Source of the DNA: Pycnococcus provasolii
Lineage: Eukaryota; Chlorophyta; Pseudoscourfieldiophyceae; Pseudoscourfieldiales; Pycnococcaceae
DNA: 64,000 bases
Assembly: GCA_938743325.2 (NCBI GenBank)
Contig: OW568864.1
Span: 992,001-1,056,000 of the forward strand
Direction of reading: 5' to 3'
Position 1 is the stretch's first letter, and each line of letters opens with the position of its first letter. The notes beneath the pieces were generated by a model, which saw only the letters and a program-made list of their open reading frames with translations, was not told the DNA's origin and ran no database searches. The position numbers and the translations under genes are program-made. Below are positions 1 through 7,327 of the stretch, one piece after another.

Positions 1-1736
1 GCACGCAGCTCCTCGATAGCCTTGGGCGTAAATGGAAGCGAGCTCAGCTCGAGCGGCCTTAAGATGGCGTCGTAGCAGTTCGCGATGAATGTGTGGCGAC
101 GCGCGGGAATCGCGCCGTCTGCCGAAGAAGCGGTCACGCTAGATGACGCGGATGTAACCGCCTCCATCAGAGGTCTTAAAGCCTCGAGCATCAGCTCGTC
201 GAAGCGCTCAATGGCAACGTCCAGCGCGCCCTTGTCCTCAGTGGATGGTGCCGCCAACTGCGCCTCGACGAGCGCGTTCGCGATGCGCGCACCTTCCGTG
301 AGCGCGGGTGGTGCGCTGAGGTCGCGTGGCACGGCAAGCGTCGATCTCTTAAGCCGTACACCCCTCGCACGCAAGTCGTCCATTGCGCGGCTGTGTGCCG
401 TCACCTCGCACTTTTCCAGGCTTGCGACGAGCGGGTTTGTCGACGAGCCACTTCCCTCTTCGTGGAGCAGCACGCCGCCGATGAGACTCCGGTAGAAGCT
501 GAGCAAATTCACCATACGCAGGGCGCTATCTGGTGTCAGCGCCCTCCCACTTTGTGGTGCTAGGCTTTGCTCGACGCGAACTTGGAACGGGCGGCACACG
601 CCCTCCGCCACCTTGGCAAGCGCCATGGCGAGCGCCACCTTGGGCGAGGGCGCCCCGTCCGCTTCCGCATCCTCGGCGTCTGCTTCCGCCGCCGCCGCCG
701 CTTCGCCGTCGCCAGCTTCGTTCGTACCGACGAGTAGGGCATCGAGCAGCTCGCGCTCCGTCGCCATTGCCTGGTGCAGCCACCCGAGCATATCTCCGAC
801 GTATCGCAGAGGCTCGGCGGCATGCGCCTCGATCGGGCGGGGGACACCATCCGGACCGCCGCGAGTCAGTGCGGCAACAAAGCGTCGAAACACGGCGGAG
901 TGGCGAACGTTGGAAACTTCCTCGACACAGTATTGGAACAGCGCTGGTCGAGCGCGCAGGCTCGCCGCGGCGCGGCGCAGGCTTGGCGACACCTCCGGTG
1001 CCTCCACCTCGCCGAGTGCACGGCACCCAGCCTGCAGCCATCTGCAGAGTCGTTCGTAAGCCGACTCCTGGTGTGCTGCCATGCCGTCCATAAGCTCAAG
1101 TCCCGCGCGCTGGTGGTGCGTGCGCAGCAGCTGTCTGCAGTTGGCGTGAACGACACGAACTCGTGCGAGAGCTGCGAAAAACGCGTCACCTGGCGTGTCG
1201 AACGAGAGTGCAGCCACCTCCTCCGCCGTGAGCTGATATTTCTGCAGGAAGTCGGCGACGAGGTCCGTCTTTCGTGCGTTCACCGCGAGCTCCGTCTGCA
1301 GATTAGCCGCCGCTTCCGCGAGGCTTGCCGTCTGCGCGCGCGTCTCGCGCACCGAAGATGTCACAGCCGAGCACGCTCGTGCGATCTCCGCGATTTCCGT
1401 GTCGAGCGCGTCGAGCGCCTGGATTGCGGCTTCGGATGCGCGGAGATAGTCCTCGTTGATTTCCAGGCCACGCCGTTCGATGCCAAGACGAAGGGCACGT
1501 CGAGCGGCTTCAGCGGACGTGTTGACACCCTTGAAGACTGCGGGCGTGTTGGTGCCACCACCTGCAGAAGTAGACTTCGAGGAGTCGTCATCGTCGTTGC
1601 CTACAAGCCATGCTGAGGACGCCAAGGCGGAGGTTAAGGACGGTTCTTCGAGGCGCATGTCGAGGCACTTGCGCACCTTGCGCGCCAGCCCAGGCGGTAA
1701 AGACGACGACGACGACGGCGCCGAGGTGGACGCCAT
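1..1736 (-). CDS. COG6: Conserved oligomeric Golgi complex subunit 6, C-terminus off window
   Basis: COG6 is a subunit of lobe B of the COG tethering complex, which captures retrograde vesicles at the Golgi. The minus-strand frame opens at the ATG ending at 1736 (N-terminus MASTSAPSSSSS) and stays open for about 578 codons to the window edge, so the C-terminal part (the family is usually about 650-700 residues) is missing here. The N-terminal third is helical and heptad-rich (about residues 90-170, with LEINEDYLRASEAAIQALDA). Around residues 285-335 the family hallmark is clear: ALTRGGPDGVPRPIEAH followed by PLRYVGDMLGWLHQAMATE. LLSFYRSLIGG follows further on. No intron is visible. A TATA box sits about 210 nt upstream inside a block duplicated near 35.6 kb. 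The family call is from memory of these motifs and is strong. Confidence 0.9.
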   Translation of the reverse strand, partial: MASTSAPSSSSSLPPGLARKVRKCLDMRLEEPSLTSALASSAWLVGNDDDDSSKSTSAGGGTNTPAVFKGVNTSAEAARRALRLGIERRGLEINEDYLRASEAAIQALDALDTEIAEIARACSAVTSSVRETRAQTASLAEAAANLQTELAVNARKTDLVADFLQKYQLTAEEVAALSFDTPGDAFFAALARVRVVHANCRQLLRTHHQRAGLELMDGMAAHQESAYERLCRWLQAGCRALGEVEAPEVSPSLRRAAASLRARPALFQYCVEEVSNVRHSAVFRRFVAALTRGGPDGVPRPIEAHAAEPLRYVGDMLGWLHQAMATERELLDALLVGTNEAGDGEAAAAAEADAEDAEADGAPSPKVALAMALAKVAEGVCRPFQVRVEQSLAPQSGRALTPDSALRMVNLLSFYRSLIGGVLLHEEGSGSSTNPLVASLEKCEVTAHSRAMDDLRARGVRLKRSTLAVPRDLSAPPALTEGARIANALVEAQLAAPSTEDKGALDVAIERFDELMLEALRPLMEAVTSASSSVTASSADGAIPARRHTFIANCYDAILRPLELSSLPFTPKAIEELR

Positions 1737-1813
1737 GGTTGGTTGGTTTGTAATGGGAGGGAGGGAGATCGGGAGAAAAAATGGAAAACCTTAAACCTTA
1801 AAGGCATTGCCCC

Positions 1814-2040
1814 CTTCCGTTCCCCCGGACCTCTGGGCCCGGGCCCCGGGATTCCTCGTTGGTCCATTCTCTTGACCGGAGAGTGCAGGGCCCGCGGGAT
1901 CCCGCTCCGACGGCCTCTGAACTACGGTAGAAGAACTTCAATGGCACCTTTATAAGCGACGGCGTGGCGTCAGCGATCGTGAAAGACCCGACATGCTTGT
2001 GGGTCTGTGGGAAGGCGTCAAGAAGCCGCCGCGCCCGGCC
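1814..2040 (-). repeat. Dispersed promoter-like block, copy 1 (upstream of COG6)
   Basis: This block is closely similar to 35554-35798 in the same orientation, with small indels near its left end. It lies upstream of COG6 just as copy 2 lies upstream of the M20 dipeptidase gene. On the minus strand it carries a TATAAA motif, then the segment GAAGTTCTTCTACCGTAG and a GC-rich stretch with GGGCCC-type palindromes. No coding potential is shared between copies. It could be a duplicated core promoter and 5' UTR, or a short mobile element carrying a promoter. Confidence 0.75.
1949..1954 (-). promoter_or_regulatory. Putative TATA box for COG6
   Basis: The minus strand reads CGCTTATAAAGG, 213 nt upstream of the COG6 ATG. 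The same 12 bases occur in the second copy of the block upstream of the M20 gene. Function is inferred from position and motif only. Confidence 0.45.
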
Positions 2041-2339
2041 AACGGGGCGACGGCCCATTATATGTGGGAAAATGCAACTTTAGGGGCTTTCGGCGTGGGT
2101 TGTTGTTGTCAATTAACCAGTGCCCACATACATGTCAAATGACGCGCATCACACCCCATAAACGGGCAAGGACGTGGTGATCTTTGGCAATAGCCAGTGC
2201 GGGCGCGCCACCGCCCTGCTATGGGCCATGGCCACGTGGCGTGTGAGTTTGGCGATAGCCTGCTCACCGCCGGCCGAAGGGTTCCCTCGGGAGCCCGGCG
2301 GGTGCGCGAGGAGGGGTGGTGAACGAATTTTGGCGGAGA
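2041..2339. other. Intergenic spacer, nothing recognised
   Basis: This spacer lies between the promoter-like block of COG6 and the nuclease-like debris. I see no persuasive reading frame or RNA gene in it. Confidence 0.4.
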
Positions 2340-2610
2340 CGTCATGCGCGTGGTCGTGTTGGTAAATGTATATGCCTAATGGCGCATACAAAACCAACAA
2401 CAGGTCGTCGTATTCAGCTCGCTTCACTTTGCTCCATTTAGCAACCCAGGCTTTTTGGGAAGAATGGAATGATAATTGCGCCGACTTTACTTCGACGCGC
2501 CGAGGAGGAGACAGGGAGTACAGGAGCTTTACTTCGACGTCGTCGTCGCCGAAGCGCGTGAATATTACCACATGGGGGGCGCAGCCTTGCACAACATGGA
2601 GATGCCGCAC
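2340..2610 (-). pseudogene. Nuclease-like ORF remnant
   Basis: A minus-strand frame contains a stretch that reads like a conserved protein: PPRRVEVKSAQLSFHSSQ followed by KVKRAEYDDLLLVLYAPLG. The EVKSA piece and the hydrophobic strand after it are reminiscent of a PD-(D/E)XK nuclease core, but I cannot name the family. The frame continues past 2340 into sequence that looks non-coding, and no clear start context is present. It lies 5' of an HNH-like fragment on the opposite strand. Probably debris of a selfish element; it could instead be an exon of an unrecognised gene. Confidence 0.3.
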
Positions 2611-2879
2611 GACATGGACTCATGGAGAGGCGATCGAGACGACGGCCAACCGCCCGGTTCTTCAATTTCGCGAGCCTCGTTTGGAAACACGCGCGTCGCA
2701 ACCTTGGACCAAGTGCAGTTTTATGATCTATAATGTTGATCAATCGAAGGAGATGAGTAAGCATGTGGAAAAGGAAGTGCAGCTCGCTTTTCAGCTCAAG
2801 TCCAACGGGGCTCATTTGGCGTTATTCAACCGATGCCGCAATTCATCGTGGACGTCATCGGCGACCGACAGCAAGGAGA

Positions 2880-2976
2880 GCCGGAGTATCTATTCAGGAG
2901 ATTGCGGATGAGATGAAGAAGACGCGTCTCCTTTGTGCGAATTGTCATTTGGAGGAGACGCGGAACCGGCATGATA
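2880..2976 (+). pseudogene. HNH-endonuclease-like fragment
   Basis: One plus-strand frame reads IQEIADEMKKTRLLCANCHL, which matches the C-terminal half of an HNH nuclease motif (a CxxCH element preceded by a charged helix, as in many phage, viral and intronic HNH proteins). The first half of the HNH fold is not seen in frame upstream, and no full-length protein can be read. I interpret it as a remnant. Confidence 0.4.
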
Positions 2977-3038
2977 ATCCTCACCGATGCTGCCAACAAC
3001 CTCTCGCAAGATGCTCACCACGATCGATAAGGTGCTGA

Positions 3039-3284
3039 CAGCTAGCGTCGCGCGAATGGGAGAGACAGGGGGGCCAGCAACTGCAAGGCGCTTTGTTACT
3101 TGAACTCTTGAACCGCCGCTTTGGTGACGCGCCGCCGCTCGTCGACCACCAAGAGCTTGAGCAGGCTCTCATCGCCGCGACAAACTTCGACGACGAAACC
3201 GCCACGCAAATTGTTGCGTGCGCCCTGGACCTAAATCTACAAAGGGAAAGGACGTGTGAAAAATCTAGTAATAATAACATGTGA
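3039..3284 (+). CDS. Short unknown ORF, possibly a last exon
   Basis: After an in-frame stop, about 81 codons are open and protein-like (LELLNRRFGDAPPLVDHQEL, then a helix with FDDETATQIVACALDLNLQ) and end at TGA 3282-3284. No ATG lies at the start, so it would have to be a terminal exon or a decayed gene. It lies tail-to-tail with the next gene. I do not recognise the family. Confidence 0.25.
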   Translation, partial: QLASREWERQGGQQLQGALLLELLNRRFGDAPPLVDHQELEQALIAATNFDDETATQIVACALDLNLQRERTCEKSSNNNM

Positions 3285-3300
3285 ATGAACAACTTTTAAC

Positions 3301-4839
3301 TTAGGGTGCCTCGTCCGACGCGTCCTCGCGGCTCAGCCGGCTCTTGCGGGCCTGCGCCTGCGCGAACCCACGACGACCCGTGCTGAAACTCGGACGGTGC
3401 TGACGGACGAACATCGAGGAGGAACGACGGTCCATCGTGCGAGCAGGAGATAGCGGCTGCTGTGTGTCGAGGAGCGCCATGTCCAAGCCAGGGCCGTGCG
3501 GCAAGCTGACAGCCTCCTCTCTCTGCGTCGCGGCGGATTGCTGGGCTTGCCGAGATAAGCCGAGAGGACTGGGACCTGGACCAGCGGAGATTGAACGAGC
3601 GAGCGGAGTACGAGCCTGAGGGCTCGCCGCCTCCAGCGCGGCATTGCCGTGGTCTTCCTCCAAGCCATTCTCAGGAATGTGCACGTCGAGCTGGCTCAGA
3701 CTTCGTGTCGAAGTTGAGGGCGATTCAGGCCTTATGTCGCCGCCGCTACCACCGGCGACGGCGGAGCGTGCAAGCAACAGCCTTCTCGAGCTCGCTGAGC
3801 GCGTAGGCGTCTGGCGGCTTGGCGAAGCACCTGGAAGAGAATTTCTCGAACTCAGCGCGGGTGCCGATCCCGTGCGCGCCAACTTCGTGCCATCCTCAGC
3901 TGGAGATGGCGCGGAGGAAGATCTCACGCCGTCGTCACCATCTCCCTGCTTTGACGACATGCCACTGACGTGCAGGTCTCGTAGAATTGCAAACGTGAGC
4001 GGAAGGAAGTTGCGCATGTAGTCGTCGCTGCGCTGGGCGCGCAGCTCGCCGGTCGCGGTGAGGTTTACCGTTTCGTCCGCCCTGCGGAATACCTGCAGGT
4101 CCTTCTCCGCGCGGCGTGCAACGTAGCGCTGCTTTCCCTTGCTGGCGCGGCTGATCGTGGTCGGCGTCACGCTGAGCGTCGCCTCGCCTGTCGCCATAGA
4201 CGCGGGTGTCCACATCGCCGCACCACCGCTCTGTCCGAGAGGCACGTGAAAGTGGATCACCCTCGTTCTCTTCGGGTTGTTCGCGAGAAGGTCAGAGAGC
4301 CGAAAGTCGACCGATCCGAGCACGTGCTGCGTGCCGTCGCTCGTTGAAATGAGCGCAAACACGACCCTTCCGACGGAGCCGACCATGTTCGTGGGAAGTG
4401 CCATGGCATCGAGCGCGTGCGCTCTTCTTCGGTCAACGCCTTCCGGCCACTGCGCACGTTCTGTGATTGGCGTGTAGAATGCGCCATCTGCGCGCGGACA
4501 CGCGTTTCGTCTGTGCACGCACTGCCAGCCTTCCGGCAGCGTGCTCCTGGATCTGCTGAGTGTTCTCGCCGGCGACGTGGGACTCGTCGGGCTGTCCCTT
4601 CCCGACGATGCGAGCTGAATCGCATCGTCTTCCGTCTTGACGAGCACGGCTATTGACACGTTCCTTTCGAGCGTGACGTTTCGTCCGGATGCGTTTTTGA
4701 ACTTCAGGTGTGTCATGAACAGTTCCACGGGTCCGGCATCCTCGGTTGAGAATCCGCGCTGGAGGGCAAGCAGTGCGTCGGTTGAATTGCTGGAGGCGGC
4801 GACGACAGAAAGGCCGCAGCAAGCAGCACATCCAAACAT
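3301..4839 (-). CDS. Unknown protein with possible C2-like N-terminal domain
   Basis: The ORF encodes 512 residues and starts MFGCAACCGLSVVAASS. The N-terminal 250 residues look folded: a beta-rich segment (VELFMTHLKFKNASGRNVTL) and later GSVDFRLSDLLANNP before VIHFHVPLGQ, which resembles the strand order of a C2 or NT-C2 lipid-binding domain. After about residue 300 the chain becomes Ser/Pro/Arg-rich with many RS-like and SPxR sites, probably disordered and phosphorylated. No signal peptide is clear. The telomere-type repeat lies about 150 bp upstream of its start. The C2 reading is tentative. Confidence 0.6.
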   Translation of the reverse strand: MFGCAACCGLSVVAASSNSTDALLALQRGFSTEDAGPVELFMTHLKFKNASGRNVTLERNVSIAVLVKTEDDAIQLASSGRDSPTSPTSPARTLSRSRSTLPEGWQCVHRRNACPRADGAFYTPITERAQWPEGVDRRRAHALDAMALPTNMVGSVGRVVFALISTSDGTQHVLGSVDFRLSDLLANNPKRTRVIHFHVPLGQSGGAAMWTPASMATGEATLSVTPTTISRASKGKQRYVARRAEKDLQVFRRADETVNLTATGELRAQRSDDYMRNFLPLTFAILRDLHVSGMSSKQGDGDDGVRSSSAPSPAEDGTKLARTGSAPALSSRNSLPGASPSRQTPTRSASSRRLLLARSAVAGGSGGDIRPESPSTSTRSLSQLDVHIPENGLEEDHGNAALEAASPQARTPLARSISAGPGPSPLGLSRQAQQSAATQREEAVSLPHGPGLDMALLDTQQPLSPARTMDRRSSSMFVRQHRPSFSTGRRGFAQAQARKSRLSREDASDEAP

Positions 4840-4995
4840 AATCAGTCTAATCTATCGCAGCCTTACAAAACTTAGAGAGGTGGCTTTGACGACGACGGCG
4901 GCGGCGACGACGACGGCGGCCATTTGACAAGCAAGTCAACCGAAGTCACAACCGAAGGCGATAAAATAACTAAATAAGGGGGGAGGAGAATAGGA

Positions 4996-5037
4996 TTAGG
5001 GTTAGGGTTAGGGTTAGGGTTAGGGTTAGGGTTAGGG
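4996..5037 (+). repeat. Interstitial telomere-type repeat, (TTAGGG)7
   Basis: Seven uninterrupted TTAGGG units (42 bp) lie between the C2-like gene and the selenoprotein H gene. Partly degenerate TTAGGG-like strings occur elsewhere (near 6346, 13706 and 61056), but only this run is perfect. It may mark a healed break or a telomerase-mediated insertion. Confidence 0.9.
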
Positions 5038-5040
5038 GTT

Positions 5041-5519
5041 GGTTGTTACCATACATAGGAAGGCCTAGAGTCATAGATAGACTACATAAAGTGCATGCCC
5101 ATCACCGCCCTATGACGAAAAGAAAAGGACTGCAGAGGGCCGAGGGGAAACCACTCCCTGGCAGACTGTGCCACTGGGCACTGGGGCCGGAGGATCTATC
5201 CCGCGACCGGGCTGCCGGGGGATCGAATGAGCAAAATTGGCAAAATTGGTCGGCATAGGGGATTTTCTATCCGTTTGGTTTGCCGAAATTGCCCACCCCA
5301 ACCAATTTTCCCACCCATTTTCCTCACCCCAATTCCCCAAAAGCAGCAAAGCAGGCAGGCCCCAAGCAGGTCCCACTCACCCACCCTGGACAGTGTTGGC
5401 CCGTGGGTGGAGTTTGGTGTTTGCAAAGCAGAAATAAGAAATAAGACAGTGGGTGCCACCTCACCTTCCCCCTCCCAAACTCCCTTTCTGGACGCGTTCA
5501 TTCCCTCGTTCCCTGCGCC
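5041..5519. other. Intergenic region upstream of selenoprotein H
   Basis: This GC-mixed sequence has a tandem GCAAAATTG (5230-5248) and CCC-rich tracts. No gene is supported. It should contain the promoter of the selenoprotein gene, but I see no convincing TATA box. Confidence 0.4.
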
Positions 5520-6040
5520 ATGCCGAAGAAAATCCCGGGCCCGCCCCCGCCCCCGCCGCCCCCGCTGCGAGGAAAGGGCAAGAAGGCTGCAGCAGCAAAA
5601 ACGACAGTGAGCAAAACCGCCGCAGGCAAGGTGACGAAAGCCGCGAAGGCGAAGGCACCCGCCAAGTCACCCGCCAAATCACCCGCCAAGGCAGGAGGCA
5701 CACAGGTCTCCATCGAGGCGTGCAAGTCGTGAGGCGCGTTCAAAACGCGAGCTGCCAAGCTTGAAAAGGCGCTCGCGTCCGAGGGCATCTCATGCACAAT
5801 CAACGCGGACAAACCCAGGAAAGGGTGCTTCGAGGTGAAGGCGAAAGATAAAACTGTCATCAGCTGTAAGTTTGACTTTGTGCCTTTGAAAAGTCGCAAA
5901 AGTTGTCTTGTCCCTGACGAACCCACTCTCACACACGAAAACACGTGCTAACAGTGCTGGACATGCCCCGCCCGTTCACGAAGTTGAAGGCGCTTGATAT
6001 GGACGAGATTGCAGTGGAGGTGATCAAGGCGTGCAAATAA
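5520..6040 (+). CDS. SELENOH: Selenoprotein H (in-frame UGA = Sec, one intron)
   Basis: SELENOH is a small nuclear/nucleolar, thioredoxin-like redox protein. The ATG is at 5520. Codon 71 is TGA (5730-5732) within C-K-S-TGA, the CxxU redox motif of the family. The frame continues through INADKPRKGCFEVKAKD, the KPRRGSFEV block of SELENOH, up to 5865. A GTAAGT...AG intron (5866-5954) then joins to LLDMPRPFTKLKALDMDEI, another family hallmark, and TAA at 6038-6040. The predicted product is 143 residues, close to the usual 120-135. The N-terminus is Lys/Ala/Pro-rich (residues 15-60), fitting a nuclear protein. A SECIS-like hairpin follows in the 3' UTR. A standard gene caller would stop at residue 70. 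Confidence is high because the CxxU motif, both hallmark blocks, the splice site and the hairpin agree. Confidence 0.9.
5866..5954 (+). other. Spliceosomal intron of SELENOH (89 nt)
   Basis: The donor is GTAAGT and the acceptor GCTAACAG. Removing it restores the frame (phase 1, codon TTG) exactly between the KTVIS and LLDMPRPF parts of the family alignment. A CTAAC lies only a few bases from the acceptor; a CTGAC at about 5913 is an alternative branch point. It is not similar to the two homologous introns near 44.5 and 45.5 kb. Confidence 0.85.
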
Positions 6041-6127
6041 CTGCTGGCATTGTACGCGCGACAACAATGGCGTTATTTTTCACGTGAATAACGAAAGGTG
6101 GAGGTGTGTCTGAGCAGACGGAGTACA

Positions 6128-6196
6128 TGTGACGGCGCGCCGTTTAAAAATTTCTCCTACTTCGTGAGGAGAGAAAACGGCGCATTTGCCTGAGAA
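6128..6196 (+). promoter_or_regulatory. Putative SECIS element (form II) in SELENOH 3' UTR
   Basis: This lies 88 nt after the stop codon. The 5' core TGA (6130-6132) is followed by a perfect 9-bp helix (6137-6145 with 6175-6183), an unpaired A-run (6146-6150) at the apical bulge, a 7-bp mini-helix (6151-6157 with 6168-6174) and a 3' core GA (6192-6193). The distance from TGA to the A-run is 13 nt, as expected. A short ATTT bulge on the 3' side is unusual. The structure was folded by eye. Confidence 0.7.
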
Positions 6197-6199
6197 GAA

Positions 6200-7327
6200 A
6201 TGAAAACACTCCACGAGATTTGACCACCCCACGCTTTCACGAGTGTTACAATTGTTTGAACCATTCCACCCTTTCATGGCGCCTACTTTTTCCCGGTTTG
6301 TCCGGTCGTTCCGTTCCGCTGGGACATGATGGGGTAGTTGTTTTTTTATAACCCTAGCCCTAAAAACCCTAAAGTATGTTCCAGGATTGTTGTTAACAAC
6401 CACCACCACTTCCCAATCACCACCACCACCACCAACCAACAAGATAGCAGTCAGTCCTCAGCAAGAGGAGGAGGAGGAGGAGGAGGCGGGACCCAACCAC
6501 CATGGAGAAGAAGAATAGAAGAGCGACGGAATAACTGAATAAGACAACCTTTCACACGACGACGACAGGTGACATTGATGATTCGGAACAGGCTGACAGG
6601 GTCGGTCGGCAAACTTACAGTATATAACTTTTACCACTGTACCACAAGGCTTTTTTAACCCGCTCGCGCTCGAGAAAGAAAAACACAAAACACAAAGAAC
6701 AAAAACTCTACAACACAGTAGTACAGGTACCATAGACTAGTATGGTGGATCCCCCTATGGAGCACTTCTTTGTCCAGACAATGGCAAGAATACTACATAA
6801 GTACTACCTTGCCCACTGTAAACTACTGTACTGTTCACGACGTTGCTCCAGACAAAACAAGACGGTTGTGCAAGTTGCTTGTTGACGCGATTACAGTACA
6901 GTATTACCCGGTAGAACCAGTACAGTATTGAGCGAACATTTGATTGAGAGTTGCCTTTCACCAGAATACAGTAGGTTGCCTTCGAAGTTTGGGACAACAC
7001 AACAGGTTGCCTCATCAGAGCCCACTCCGAGAACAGGCGGGGAGTGGAGTGGAGTGGAGTTGACGTCCCGGCCGGGAGGTGACATAAGGCCGGTTGGAAA
7101 CAACAACGACCGCCAACAACAACCGCCAACAACAACCACGGTTTGTTTTCTTGGGAGTGTTTTTGGGAGGTTTCCGGAACGTAGTTTTACGCCGTCCTGT
7201 ACCTCATTGAGGAGAGGGAACATTCCATTATTTCCAAGTCTCATTTCTTCTTACCTTAAAAGGCCGTCGTCCTTATTGGTCCTTATTGCTGCGTCATTGG
7301 TGTTCTTGGTACTCTTACAGTAAGTTT
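6200..7327. other. Long intergenic region, low-complexity patches
   Basis: This stretch of about 1.1 kb holds AAAACCCTAAA-like and CCACCA-rich tracts (6340-6440), a GGAGGA tract (6468-6488) and GGAGT repeats (7040-7058). The short open frames here have no protein-like character. It presumably holds the 3' end of SELENOH and the promoter of the next gene. A CTTACAG just before 7321 could be an acceptor of a 5' UTR intron. Confidence 0.4.

Noticed and set aside
2018-2040. GCCGGGCGCGGCGGC on the minus strand, reminiscent of the start of Alu/7SL RNA
   Set aside because: Only about 15 GC-rich bases match; the SRP Alu-domain loops and the rest of 7SL are not present.
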